A stretch of 64,000 nucleotides of DNA, from contig CM076651.1 of NCBI GenBank assembly GCA_038496675.1, positions 22,792,700 through 22,856,699 on the forward strand, in the 5' to 3' direction. The translations under genes were made by a program, and so were the position numbers. The notes beneath the pieces were generated by a model. That model was not told the DNA's origin. It saw only the letters and a list, made by a program, of their open reading frames with translations, and did not search any database. Below, piece by piece: positions 27,001-41,200 of the stretch (positions within the stretch are counted from its first letter, which is position 1; each line of letters begins with the position of its first letter). The DNA is from Rachycentron canadum (Eukaryota > Chordata > Actinopteri > Carangiformes > Rachycentridae).

Positions 27001-30000
27001 TGGCTCACTCTACTCATCACGCTCCTTCTGCACCTATGTTTGGATTTGAATGTTAAATCTGGTGGATGTTTTTAGAAACACTATTGATGCAAGGATTGTC
27101 TTCTGTAAATGTGCACCGAGAAGTGGTGACATGCCATGTAAATTAGGAGTAGTGGATGTTTTGGGGCGGAGGCTGAGTGTGGTTTGCTGACGCGGGGGGT
27201 GTCACGCTGATCTGGTGTGGATCAATCCACATAACTTTAGGTCAGGTACAATGTTTAATCATACATCACACAGTAGGAAGATAAAGTCTGATTTAATGGT
27301 TTTGCTGTTCTAAATTGGAAGTGCCATGACATGAGGATATTGTCGTATCTACAGGGCAACCAGTGATATATGAAAGTCAGTGGCTGTCAAAATTGAAATG
27401 AAATAGTAAGTAAGTAAGTATCAAAATTGGCAGGTTTCCTTTGTGCTAGTGATGTGTACATCAAAATATTTGACAATGCAATTACCGTCATAATTGAAAT
27501 GAAAGCTTTCATGACACTTGGATTTTGTGTATAATACACAGCCTTCACAATATGTGAAGGCTGCGCAGTCCTTAAAAATTATTTTATTATTTGTGTGTTT
27601 ATGATAATTTTTGTACACAGATTACTCTCATGTAATGGCCACTTGGTTAGAATGCATGTTAATTTAAAAAAAAAAAAAAAAAAAAGGAAAAAAAAATCTT
27701 TCATCACCTTTGGCAAAGAGCACTCAGAGGATGTACACTAGACCTCAGAGAGAGAGAGAGAAAAAACAAATCATATTTAATGGTCCAGATCTGACCCAAA
27801 ATGTAATGGGTTCTTCTCTGATCTATGACCCATCCCTCCACCAAGTTAAGTTCAAATTAGTTCAGCAGCTTCACCGTAATCCTTCTGATAAGTAAACAGA
27901 CATCAGAACCTCTTTGGAGGAGGTAACAAGTTTTTCTTACAGTAACCTTTGTGCACAGAATAATAACAAAGGATAAGAATTTTTGCACACAAGTTAATAT
28001 CTTATAGGCATACGTTTTAAGTATAAGTATCTTTTGTGACTGTGGGGGCTCAATTACAATATGAATGAAAATTATTTTTTCATGTAAAATTTGTCGTAGA
28101 CCATATTCACAAATGGAAAACAAAATGTCAATAATGTCAATTTTTTTTTTTTTTTTTTTTTGCAGCCACTGCCTTCCATAAGAGTGAGTACTAGTCATTT
28201 GATTCAAAAAGAGTCAGTGTTAGTCAGTGTACTGTATATGGACATATGTTGACTAGAGAGAATATTTCTTGTCTCTTTCATTGATTAAATTTCTTTGATT
28301 AAATTTATTGTCTCTTTCATTGCCTCTCTAAGTTAGGGAGTGACTGACCTTATTTTGATCACATGAAAAAGCCAAACTTTAAAAATACTTCTATCAAAAA
28401 ACTCATAATGGTCCAGTGTCAGTGGTGCAGACTGTGTTTCAGACTGTCTCATTTCTCAGAGATGATTTAGTGACTGTCGAATAGAAATCTCACTGACTGT
28501 GATTGTACATGTGCACTGTATCCTAACCTCGGCTGCTGCCCTGCTTTTAGCTCAAGGCTTATCAGTGACCCCACCCGCTCTCTCTCTCAGCTGCTCGTGT
28601 GTATAGGAACAGGATAAATTGCACTGGTTGCCTTTGTTTAGAGCATAAATCTGCTTTCAGTTGTTCACTGAGATGTTGAACCCTGAGAAATACATGCACT
28701 GAAGGTTTTCAGTTTCCAGTATTTTGTTATAAAGAATTAAAGGCTTGGACTTAGAAGTGTATCTTGTGTCTGTCCTGAATGTCCTATTCAATTTCGAAAG
28801 TGACTTTGCCTCCCTCTGTTATAAATAAAATGTATTTTTATTTTAAGTTGGGCTGAATGGTATGCAAACAAAATTGTATTGCTATGGATTATTTTGGCAG
28901 TTATTTTTATTTGAGTCACGATTGCAGCTGGAGTGATGATGGTGTGATTTTTGTTGGGACTTTTTTGGACCAAACAAGCATATTCTTTGATTTCTGAAGA
29001 ATATGATTTGTTGGCCTGGTGTGTTTCTACAGCACCGTTATCCTTTCTTTATGAACTCTTGTGACATTCTAATTGACCATTTTGAAATTTTATTAATATG
29101 TTGATTAATTCTTCAGCCCTGATTAAAAAAAAAAAATCTGTTATACACTTTTACATCATCCAACTTTAATCTGCACTCATTTGGGTGGTAGTTTTGTATT
29201 TTACTTCTGACAGGAGAGTGTGCCTGAACTATGTGACCTGTATGTGTTGGCAGTAGTCTCATTGACTGATGACCACGTATTTTGTATGGTGCTGTGGGGA
29301 GCTGTGTGTGGACTGGGACACATGTTCAGCCTGCCAACCTTTAGTCTTCTGTAGTGTAGTATGATTCATAGGAAGTGGAGCACAGCTCACATTGTCTGTT
29401 ACGACCCCCTTTATTTAAACGTGCTTACACTTCATTTATCATAATGTGTGTGCAAGATGACAACTTTTTTGAGTTTTTAAACTTAATGTAAAAGATAAAC
29501 ACACAAAAAATTTTTTGGAAGATGAAATCGTCATGATATTAAACCAACATTATTTTGTTTTTGTACAAAAAAGCATGACTGATATTGTAACATATTGTGA
29601 TCTTTTAGTGTTTAGTGTTTTTTAGTGCTTTTTAACTTTTTTTGCTATTATCATAAAGTGTTGTTTTTAAAAGTCCCTTCATGAAGTGTTGATATCTATA
29701 AAAATATATATGTGTTTTAAGAACTAAAAAACATGTCGGTGTAGTTTTACATCTCCTCTCTCAAGCTAACCACAGCTCAGTGAGCCAATCAGAAGAGAGG
29801 CTCTGATCTTCTTTTTTTTTCTGATTGTGCAAATGAAAATATACCAAGTTCAAAGTCAACACTTAAAGTCAACAGAAATCAGAGAAGAAACATTGAGTCT
29901 CTCCTCTGATTTCTGACTATTTTGCTCACTGTTTTCTGATTGGTATAATAAAAATATAGCAGATTTGGATGGTTGGGCCAGCTGGGCTGTAGTTGTGGCA

Positions 30001-32163
30001 TGGCCAAGAGTGGTGACAGCTTTGTTGTGACATCACAAAGTTCCAGAAGTTCCGATCACTCGTTTTAAGGCTCAGTTCCTGAGTACAGACTGTGTGCTTT
30101 TCTCTGTGGACTGAGCACTTTAAAACTTTAACAGTATTAATGTAGAACCTCGACCTGCTTTATAATCACAAGAACACATGGACATTTACCTTTAGACTGA
30201 CTCCTTCAAAGAAAAACTGTCTGTTTAGAGAAAGAAAATAATTTGTCTTATGTTATAGGACTGATTTTCAGTCATTTCCACTGATTACTTGTAGACCAAT
30301 GATAATGTGATATTTGAGTGAGTTTTTCTTACTTGTTGACAATTTTGGAGCCTCCTTTGAGTAGGGCTCAGATTTTCTCTATTGCGTAAGTGAAACTGTT
30401 TCATATTCATTTCACATATATGTCTGTCAAGCAATCTTTCTGGTCAGAGATTCAGGTCTTGAGATCTGACAATGCTTCACACCGCATCACACCGAGTTAG
30501 TCTGAAACTTAACCTAGTTCAGGGCACAGTTTTATGATTGCACTATGGTGCTGATGGTGTTGACTAATAAGAGTTGCCATAATTGCTCAAGTATGCGTGG
30601 TTAAAGGATTTACATACAGGATTTAGGTTTGTTTGCCATGTGGTGTCCACAGACAGGTGTGGGAACATCAGAGCCCTGACTATCCAAGCCCTCTGAGGAA
30701 AAACCTTCTGACATCTAACACTTTTTAAATGGTCCTGAAAAATAAAAGAAATGCTGTCTTTATTAGGGGTCTATCATGTCCTCATGTCCTCCTGCTCTAG
30801 TGTTTTCTGTGGGTCACTGCGTTCCACTCCACAAATCTCCTCGACCAGGATTACTGCTTCCCAGGGATTTAGGATTTCTGGCCGCCCAACACATGTTGCA
30901 CAGTTACTGCTGGTGTGTTACGCTTCCAACTTTCCATCCATGCAGTCACAGTCTCTCTGCGAGCTAAGGAAAGAAATAAAGAAGTGATGGTACAGGATGA
31001 AGACAAATTGTAGCTTTGAAAACACACTGCTGCATCTTTTTGTTTTTTGAGATAGAAGAATATTGAAGAGATGGAGGAGCAATAAGCAGATTTTCTGGGG
31101 CAATAACATCACAAGATTATTGACCAACTGTTGATCTCATTTGGAAACAGAAGAGTTTTTCCTGTGTGTTTCTCTTTTTGGATTCTGCTCTAAATGTACC
31201 AGCAATACTTTTGATATGTGAAAGAGCTGGAGTAACAGAAGATATAGAATATTAACTGAATAGTACGCTAGTTCAATTTGCGTACCTAATTAACTCTCAC
31301 TGAATTTATTTTTGGGAACTTCTTCTTGACTGTTGGACAGGAACTTGATATTTCAGTTATTTTAAATGAGCACATCCAAGAAGAACAGCTTTTTTCCCAT
31401 GAGCCAAGTGTCCTCATCCCTGATGTGCGCCACTGCTGCGGCCCCGACCGCAGACAAGCCCGGACCTCCGGCTAAAGGGGCTTTCTCCTCCGAGGGGAAC
31501 GAGGACAAACAGAAGAGCCAACAGCAGGCTTCTCTGTCCTGTGTGGTTGAGGAATTTTTCTGGATAGGCAGCAGCATTGTAGCCTTCTCCAAATGGCGCC
31601 TTGGCTACATGGGTAAGATACTAAGGGGAGCTGCATTGCATTCGGACATACACTGCAGCCCTGAGCTTGTCTGTGTGGTCAGTGCATGTGAAACAGGTCA
31701 GGTGTGACTGAGACCACAGGTTCTGGTAGAGATGTTGTAACATGTTTTTTTTTAGAGCTCTTAAAAGAAAAAGAAAAAGTTGGGCTCATACAATCTTGGT
31801 GAGATGATGAGAGGATGGAGAGTTTATCTGGCTGGCAGTGTTAGAGATGAGATCATAATGTGGAACATTATCTTGTTCCTGTCATTCACCTTTATCTGAC
31901 TGATGGTCATATTGTTCCGGACACCTCAGCTTGTGCTGGTGACTCAGATGAAGTAAGAGTTAGACTTTATAGGCTGAGAAACCAACTCTTCTGCTTTTAT
32001 CATTACATAGATATGGGTTTTTATAGGTTAAATAACCATTAGTGACAGTGAAAGCTCAGAAATGCAAGCACTGTACTACTTGCTCAATTTTATATGCAAA
32101 TCAATATGCAAATGAAGACACACGTCTTTTACGACTGTAGCTAGATAGCAGCTAAGGCATAGG

Positions 32164-32215
<52 letters not shown>

Positions 32216-35200
32216 ACATATGGCCACCAGACAATCCCCTGGACTTAACCTGATGCTTTGACAGAGGCGAGTAGCTAACTCGACCTACTTGGCCCATATA
32301 AAGGCTGTGGTGGCAAGATGACAACCGGTGACATCCACTTGTCTTACCTGGCTTCAACCTCAAGTGTGTTTTGGTTGAGAACTGCTATCTCCTGTCACCA
32401 GTCGTTGCTTCCTACTTTAACCCCATTTACAAACCTCAGCAGCTGTGGCCTCCAGCAGGGTGGCTAATGCCTGTTAAATACTGGAAGGTTGATGTAGGTC
32501 ATCCCATTATACAGCAACAATGTCCTTCCAGGAAAACACCTGAAACATACCAGTGTTCAGTGGCAATTCTAGAGTCCATTTGGGCCCTGTCAAAAAATTG
32601 CCAAAGAGATCCTCCAATCAGTGTTCAGCACCATTATGTTATAATCTCACACCAATGAAAAATGTACAAAATCATTTAATTGAACTCAAAATGTTAGAAG
32701 AATTTTCCAAATATAAATATTTATATTATAAATATAGAATAAGAAAAACCTAAATAATTAACTATTGTAGGTAAGCCACATTATCAGGCCAATGCTCATC
32801 AAAACATGAATCCCCTTTTAAAGAGGTTTCCTACAGAAGGGTGCTAGAAATTCTGTGATTTTTCTCTGACATGTTTAGCGGGTGGGACAGAGCACCAGCA
32901 TGTTCAACCAGTCATAGACCCGAATGAGCTGTGAATGTACAAGCAACCAATCACAGATCTTCATGTTCCTTAGGGAGGTTTCCATTGGTTGTTCAAGGGG
33001 GAGGGAGCCACATTTTGAGATGTTGCTGTGGAGTAAAGTTTGTCAGCCCCTGGAGGCCTAGGACTCCGAGCAGCATGCCTTCCTTGCCTGTTCACAAGCT
33101 GTGTCTCTGCTGGTGCTGAATATAATTAGAGTGACATTCCTGATGAAACATATTTTGAATGTGGCATTTGAATGTCTCATATGGAGCCGATGTTTTGAGT
33201 CAAGGTTATCTTGGAATTTTACAGAGACAAGGATGAGACAAAACTCTGAGTTGAGTAAAGATTATCTATGTTCATTATATAGTATAATGAGAGAGAGAGA
33301 GAATAAATATGTCTGGCCAACATTTATATTGACACAAGAAACAAGAATTTAGTTACAAATTCACAATCAGCTGTTTGGTGATTGAATTTTAAAGTGTGAA
33401 AGCGTTGGCATCTTCCAGAAGAAAAGGAAAATAAAACCAATGGAAAAAGGCAGTTACAAGGAACTGAAGAAGGAAAGCAGTGGAAATGGAATACACACTA
33501 GACAGAGACAAAGATGAGTTGTATAGTTTGACAGTGAAAAAAAGAAAAGGCATGCAGACTGTTTCTGAGAGAACAAAGATAGAGCACCAGCATACACATA
33601 TGTACAACACCTTGTAGAGATGCAGAGAAAGAGAAACAAAGTGGAGCTGATGCACGGAAAGACAGCATTCTCTCGACTAGTGTGGGTCTGGGCCTGTTGC
33701 CATGGATACAACACAGATTTAAAGCGTGTTGATGTGAAATAGATGCATTTTTGGAGGAAACGCTGATGTTCACTGGATGTTCCAACGGCTGACAACAAGC
33801 GCTGATCCTATCTGCATGCTTGATTAATAAGGGGACACAAGAAGCCTCATCAAGAGCCATGACAGCGAAACAAAAATGCTTGTTTCAATAGATAAGACAC
33901 CCTTTTCTTTCCACCTGAAAAACGCACACTTGCAGGCTCAGAACAAATCAACAGCACAGATGGCTTTTTCATTTAAATTAGGACATAACATATCAAAGTC
34001 TAAAGGTTATAAAATTAGAATTAAGGATATTCATGCAGTGCATTCTTACTAACAAGTAGCCTAAACCTGAAAATTTAAAGGACCAGTGTGTACAATTTAA
34101 AGGGGTCTATTGGCAAATAGAATATAGGCTAATACTGCTTAGTATGTTTTCATTGCTGTGTAAATGCCTAAAACTATTGTGTTTTTGTTTGTTTTGAATT
34201 AGCCCTTCATTCCCTCACAGGCCCTCTTCCACTGACTCACCATGTTGCATCAGCATGTTTGTATAGTAGCCTGAAAAGGACAAAGCACTGACAGTAGAGC
34301 CTTTATACATATATACACACATACATGCACATACAGTGTTAACATTTTTTACCTTTACTGATTTGACAGATGCTTTTATCCAAAGTGACTCACAAGTGAG
34401 GGACATCACTATAGCTTCAGTGCAATAGAAGGCCTTAGTGTAAGTACTACAGCTACTAAATAAGTGTAGGAGGTCATATGTAAAAATTCAAAAGGCCCTC
34501 TCTAGAGTCATGTTTATCCATATAGATATACATATTTACATCAGCTGATTAAGATAATGCCAATGTGGTGCAAAGCTGCCATCAAGGTAATTATGGCTAC
34601 TTTGAAGAAAATAAAATATGAAACATAGTTTTTAACTTTTTTGTTTACTACTTTACTAATTCCATATCTGTTGTTTTAGATATGGTGTCTTCAGTATTCT
34701 GGTTCTGGTGTCGTCAGTATTTTTGTACAATGTGGGAAACAGTCAGTCAGTTTTCTTGGTTTTAATTGCTTCATAGACAACACAGGAAGACTGTACTGCC
34801 TCCTGGAGCCTCGCCACAAGCCCCAAACCACTGGTCTGTTGGTTAATTGATTACACCAGACTTTATTAACCAGGCTTAATCAGACTTCCATAGGTTATGA
34901 CTAACCTTTCCAATTGAATAATTTCCACCACCTTCTGTCAAATGGGTGCAGGTCTGTGCTTTTTGTTATTAATGCGGAGTCACTTTTATTACTACCTTTA
35001 CACTGTAATGAGAGTTACAGAGTTTAAAGATTTGCATTTTACGATTTAAATCTGGTTTTGTGCAGTCAGTATCATGTAGCTGAAGTCATTTATTCAAATC
35101 CATATTTGAAATATTTTTTAGTCTGGGCTCGTTATCAATTTTATTGGTGATTTTATCGGTTGATTGCCATGTATTTTAGCAGTTTCATTGATGGACACCT

Positions 35201-38200
35201 ACAGCCTCCACTGACATGCTTCACCATTTGAGGTGCTCCTTCTTGAGCCCTTTTTAGTGAAGTGCAGTGGGAAGATATTTCAAAGATTTAGTTGACTTCC
35301 CGAGGGTTTTCCCACACACTGCCAGCTACATCACATGAGCAAACATTCCCCTTTTAGCCAACTGGCTGGGGAGTGTGAGCAGAGTGTCGCCTCCCTTCCT
35401 GCCTCTTCATCCGTGAGTTAATTGTGTTGAGCAGCAAACCGAAGTGTATTCCATGCTGAACTGTTTTCTTTGGTTCTAGTTTGATTAGATTTAACCTCTC
35501 ACTTCACTAGAGAAATCAGACGTGTGCATGCAACGTGACTAAAAAGGACTGCTGTTTTCTTCTAAACTTAACTCCACATTGTCTAGACACTTAATCCGCC
35601 AGTTTCCTTTTAATGTCAGTATATTGAAACCATGCTGGGTTGACAGTGGGGCTTTTGGCTCCATGGATAGCAGCAGATGTAAATGTTGGCCACGAGGCTG
35701 TGATGGCTGTTAGAGAGTATGCAGCTCATCTTTGACAGGAGGAGGAGGAAGAGCCATTTTTGAATGCTGTGAGGAGATAGTTTTCAGTTGTGTGCCATCT
35801 TGACATGAGAGCCTACAGAGTCGGTAGGTTCTCAGTCCAACCCAAGTTTGACAGCCAGCACATTTCATGGATTACTGCCCCATCTCTAGCTGAATATAAA
35901 GTATATATCCTCAGCTCTGCTACAGCCACTGGTATCTGCAATTAGCCTCCTTTGGAATCAATAAAAATTTGCTCCTCATCCATGTTGCATTTATGTCACA
36001 TGAAAGTCCAAGCTGTAAAATCATTCAGGGTCAACTGGTTATGGATAACATGTTGCTGTATTCTCCTCCAGTAAATTGAAAACCAAGCTGATTTGTCTTG
36101 TGTGAAATGGCTCATGTACAAATGCACTAAATGATTATACAGTGAATATTCATTACACAGTAATGACTGATTTTTGCATTTGGTGCATCAATGTATATAT
36201 TGGGGCTTTTTAAGTTTTTTACACAACAAGTCTACCAAGGCTATAATATATAACTTGAAATTATTTTTATAAATATTAAATGTGGCACCAGTCTCTAAAG
36301 AGACAATTTTATTTATTAATAAATTCAATTAATCAGTCTAATATCAGAAGCTCTGGCTTATTGATTTAATAGATCTTCAAGCTCTACTTCAAAGAAAAAC
36401 AGTGATACAGACAGATTGAGATTCTTATTAACTGTACTACTATTTACAGGGCAAATACAATGTCCAATAATCAGCAGGATGAAAATAAGGAGCAGAAGAA
36501 CAGGTCTAAGCAGAGAGAGGTGTAATGAATTTGGCAGTGGTGGGAGAGATTATGTTGTGGCTTTTACAAATGGGGCTGTACAACGAGACTAAATGATAAG
36601 CTACTGCTACTAATGGAATTTGACATCAACACAGTCATGAGCAGAATGTTAAGATCTCACCTACTGTGAATTGCGCTGTAGCTGGAGACCCTTGGCTAGA
36701 ACTAAAAGCAGCTGAGAGTGGTTCTTCCCAGAGGTGACAGTTCTGCTGGCATCTCTCAGTGGTGTCACTTTTGGTCCAATGCCCATGGCAGTGCCAGCAG
36801 AGTTTCTTTCTGGGGCACTTGATTTCTTGTAGGCTTCTCTGCAGATTGTGTTATGAGAGGTAACGCTGTAATTACAGTAATTACCTAAAGTAACTTTCGG
36901 CTTAATTTAGACTGTAGAACAGTCAAAACACTTGTCATCAGGCACTTCTGCTTCTTGATTCATTTGGTCTTGACTTGGTCCATAAAATTAAGAGGTCACA
37001 CTTGTAGACTAAAGAAAAAGTTACTTGAAGCATGTGGCAGAAGAAAGACGGAATACGCAGACAACAGACTGGCACAGATGCCAAAAAGTTGCAGCAAATC
37101 GACAGATGACAAACAGTTTAATCCACTAGTGGCTTGTGTATGTTTGAGGGGCGTTACCAGTCATCTAATATTGTTTCATCTAGAGGAGCAAGTAACTTCC
37201 TCTGCAACTTTTGAATTGTTTAATCACAAGTTTATCTATAAATCTTAGATCAGAGGTCAGTGTCTGAGTTTCTCTGTATCAAATATAAATAAACCTATAT
37301 TTTTAGGATTTGTGAATGTCTTCTCTTTCCAGATAGTGTACAGTAATGATGATGTGTGTGTGCAGAACAGTTAGGATAATACATACAAGACCTTGTGACA
37401 ACTTAAGAGATTCAGGGCTCAGTGAAAGCAAAAGCGGGAAAAGGCTCAGAAGAGAGATATCTATGATCGATATTGAGATATGTCTCAAGTCAGGGGCCAC
37501 ATCCTTTGAAGGCCGATTGCATCACAGCAGCGTGACAAGACTGTCCAATTTCAAAGGCTCCTTCAAATGTGGCCTTTGATTCCCAATGAAGGATTCAATG
37601 TGGGAATCCTTCACCACCCAATCTCTCCCACAAGTCAAATAAAACAAAAGCCCAGGAAAAACTGGAAGTCCTTTGTAGTGCTCTACCAAAGCACAACCTC
37701 TGAAGGATGTAGCTTTGGAATTGGGACACAGCTATAATGTAGAGACTTCTGTTAGTTGGCATGGAAACTAATATGCAATATCTCATTTTATCATTCTTGC
37801 AGGAATTTTCTACCTCAAAAAATGTTAATAAGCAATATTTAAGAATTTAAACATGAAATAAACTTCTTAGTTGTTCAGGACACAATGCCTTTTGTAAGAC
37901 CTGTTGGTCATTTGGTATTGGTCAAGCATTTACACACTGACACAATACTTGGACTGATGTTTAACTATTAATGGAAACTACACAGAGTGTATTGTTTGCA
38001 TGAGACTACACTGGTGGTTTTGTTGTGGAGCTATGCACTTTGCTGATATTGTCCTGAGCAGGAAATCAATAAAAGAGGGTTGGGAGAACAGAACTGAACT
38101 ACATTAACAATGCTCTTGGGGTGGGCTGTATGCAGGGGGACCTCAGCTATGTCAAATAAATGCTCACTTAAAGCAATCCATCACTGCTGGTTTGCATCGC

Positions 38201-41200
38201 TTACTCACACAGTAAAAGACATGGAAGGATGCGGCATTTGAGTCAAATATGACAAAATGTGATCAGATTTAAAACAAAGCCTTTGAAGTATACAATGGTG
38301 TTTTCCGTGAACTATATTAAACATGATTAAACATGTATTCCTTTTGTGTTTTTATGTTGACATTTGAAATTAGAAGAAAAATGTAACAATTGTTGTGATG
38401 AATATTGGCAGTTCTGTAAATTCTCAACTTTATATTTACTTCGTCAGGAAAAATCAGGCTTAAATTAAATTGCTTCTTTTATTTTCTTTATTTTTTTAAT
38501 TAAAACTGTGCCTTGGTAAAAAACCAGCTCACAGTTTGTCGTTCCGTTTTTTTGCATCATCATCTAGTTGCTTTGGTCATTATGACAGGATCAAAGGGAG
38601 TAGTGACGTAATTTATAGAGCAAACAGGAATATAACACAGGAGAACGCTGTTCGATTCCCATGTGAAAACAGCCAGTTACCATGACAGCAAAGATTGTCT
38701 TATGTTGATGAAGTACTTACATCAACACAAATCACCATGTTTTTCTAAACCTAACCAAGCCATGACTGTTATTATAGTAACCATAGTGAAGAAGGTAGGT
38801 ATACCACTCTTGGTAGAGGCCACATGTTTATAAATAACAACCAAGGTTCAGCACGCCTGCTGTGGTCGGGGTGCAATTTCAGGAGAAACTCTATCAGAGG
38901 GAAAACAAGCAGGGCCTCGCTAGTGACCATTTATTTGTTTTGCTGCATTATTTGAAATGGCTTTATTTGAATACAAGCTCATTAAATTTACGTTATTTAC
39001 CGGCTTGAATTTCAATAACTGCCTCAAATCCAACCTTACTCACACAGCAGGCACTTTGGATGTCATATTTACCAGAAATTGCTAACCTTATTTAGAGACT
39101 CGTGCCAGCTCAGTTGGCCTAATTTCCTGCATGTTGTGGGTGTTTGAGAGAACGTGACAGCCAGCTGATAATTGGTAGTATGGCCACATAGGGTGAGGCT
39201 TCGTCCTTGGGGCATGTGGCAGTCCCCATTCCCTAGCAACAAAACTGGGCCTGATAGCTGCACCATTATTCTTCCTGTGTAGGAACTTTCCAGTTCTCCT
39301 CCAAAATAATACCATGTTCACAGAAACTTTGCTGTCATTGGGTATGTCTCTTCTTCTCAGGGTATCTTTTATTCCTAGAAAGTGTGCAAGGACTTAAGTT
39401 ATGTTTAGATCACAAAGTGAATCCTCACGTCTAAAAAGTGCTGCTAGTTTTATTGATTGTTCTGGTTGATGTATTCTCATAGTATCCATGTGCAGTAGAG
39501 ATCTTGTTAAAGGGATTTTTGTGGAGAAATTGCTGTTTTCGATGTTCACTCACTTTCTCTTCCTCCCATGAGACAAGACAAAACCCTAGTAAGTAGTAAG
39601 TAACGACAGGCATATTCTTGATTTGCAAGACATTACAGGGACATTAATTTATCCCAACCATAACCTAATCTAAACCTTAATGACTGACTCAAAAACAGCT
39701 TTTTCCCAATTGGGGACATTCATTTTTTCACCAATTGAACATGCCCCATGGTCCTTAGCCAGAAATTTGTCCTGATAGATAGCTTATGACAGACACACAC
39801 ATACACAAAGCTTTATTGCACACTCCAGTGGTTTCTTTTTGACAGCTTTCCATCTTTTTGCTTGCTTTCTTGCCTTCAGTGGAGAAATGTATGAGCTCCA
39901 TGCAGATGGGAACCCAGATGGTGAAGCTTCGTGGTGGCTCCAAAGGACTGGTGCGGTTCTTCTATCTGGACGAACACAAGTCTTGCATCCGCTGGAGGCC
40001 CTCGCGCAAGAATGAAAAGGCCAAGAGTGAGTATCTTCTTCCTTCTCACAGTCTCAAGGTGACAACGTCTCATTGTCATCTCATCTGTCTTGTATAAGGA
40101 TTCAAAACTCAAACTCATGGAAAACCATTTGTGTGATATTTTATTAATTTTATCAGGCATTACTTAGGTATATATTTCACTGTGAATCTCCAGTGTCACT
40201 GTTTACAGAGAATCAATCAATCGCCATTGGCTCTATGGTTTGTCAGAACAACAACAGCCACACTGTGCCAGCTGCTATTGCCAAGATGAGTGCATGTCAC
40301 TGGCAAACAAGTATTAGTTAATAGTTATTAGTCTTTCAAACAATCAGTGGGTAAATCTAATGGACTGATTATTTTAGCTTTAGTGTTGACTTTCAGCGTT
40401 AATTAAAGGTGTTTATGCCCACAATAGAGGCTAGAAGCAGTGTAACATCTATGCCATCTACTTTGCTGCACATTTTTAGCCATGAAAATAATGACCTTAA
40501 ATTTCATAACCAAGTATCAGAGTGATACAAATTTTTATCAAATGTCATACCATAAAGTCTGGTGCCACACTTGCTCTATGCAGCTCCAGAATCAGATACC
40601 TGCAGAAACAGGAAACTAGAAACTACAGGAGAGAGAAATGGCATGAAGTAGCATGATATAAATTCATAGGAAGAGAATGTCCAATGAATCTCGGGAATCC
40701 CCCTAAGCAACTTAGGCCTATAGTAATTACTATATTTATAGGGTACATTTGGAAAGGAGGCTTTCTTTTTGCAACCATTATTCTCCAGTGCCCATCTACT
40801 AGGATGCTTTTAGTTCTGTGAGATTAAATTTCTGCCCCTATGCTTTCCCTCAGGCCATGAAGTATCTTTGTTATTTAGATCTGGACATTTATTTTCTCTA
40901 CATAGTATATGCAACAAGCAAACAAAACTGTAGTTTCTTGCAGTGTTTTAGAATAAAACAGGGCTAAAGGACTGCTTAGCAGCAGCTCCCAGGATGGCTG
41001 GATGTCTCATGGGGGCTTAAGGGCTCAATTTCCTGTCGCTTTTCCCCCTCTGTAGCCCTGTATTTAATAAGCCTCTTAAGTCGACTTAATTATTCATCAG
41101 CTTTAATCTGCCCAAACAGTGTCTTATTTACATGTGCCCCCAAATGAAAATGACGCATGCACACTTCACTGGCACTGACAGAACATCCATCTGTCCATTT

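Larger units (their letters stand above)
26280..27210. promoter_or_regulatory. CpG-rich segment, candidate internal promoter
   Basis: CpG dinucleotides are clearly denser here than in the flanking AT-rich intron, for example around 26320-26355, 26570-26660, 26730-26815, 26950-26960 and 27175-27210. Unmethylated CpG-rich patches commonly mark vertebrate promoters. It lies 4 kb upstream of exon 1b and contains a good donor at 26740 (CACG|GTGAGT), so it may hold a first exon, coding or non-coding, of a plch2 isoform. It could also belong to an unrelated or antisense transcript. I see no recognisable protein in it. Confidence 0.4.
31613..39879 (+). other. plch2: Intron 1 (exon 1b to exon 2)
   Basis: GT-AG, phase 1, 8,267 bases. 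It contains a (GT)n tract (32165-32212) and remnants of four dispersed repeats (34074-34512, 37484-37745, 38600-38800 and 39620-39820). No further exon was recognised. Confidence 0.75.

Noticed and set aside
33389..33860. Overlapping minus-strand frames of 88-120 codons
   Set aside because: Three different frames are open over the same segment with no protein likeness; chance in A/G-rich DNA.
36955..37248. 97-codon frame in intron 1
   Set aside because: No family resemblance and no splice sites in a useful phase; lies between repeat remnants.
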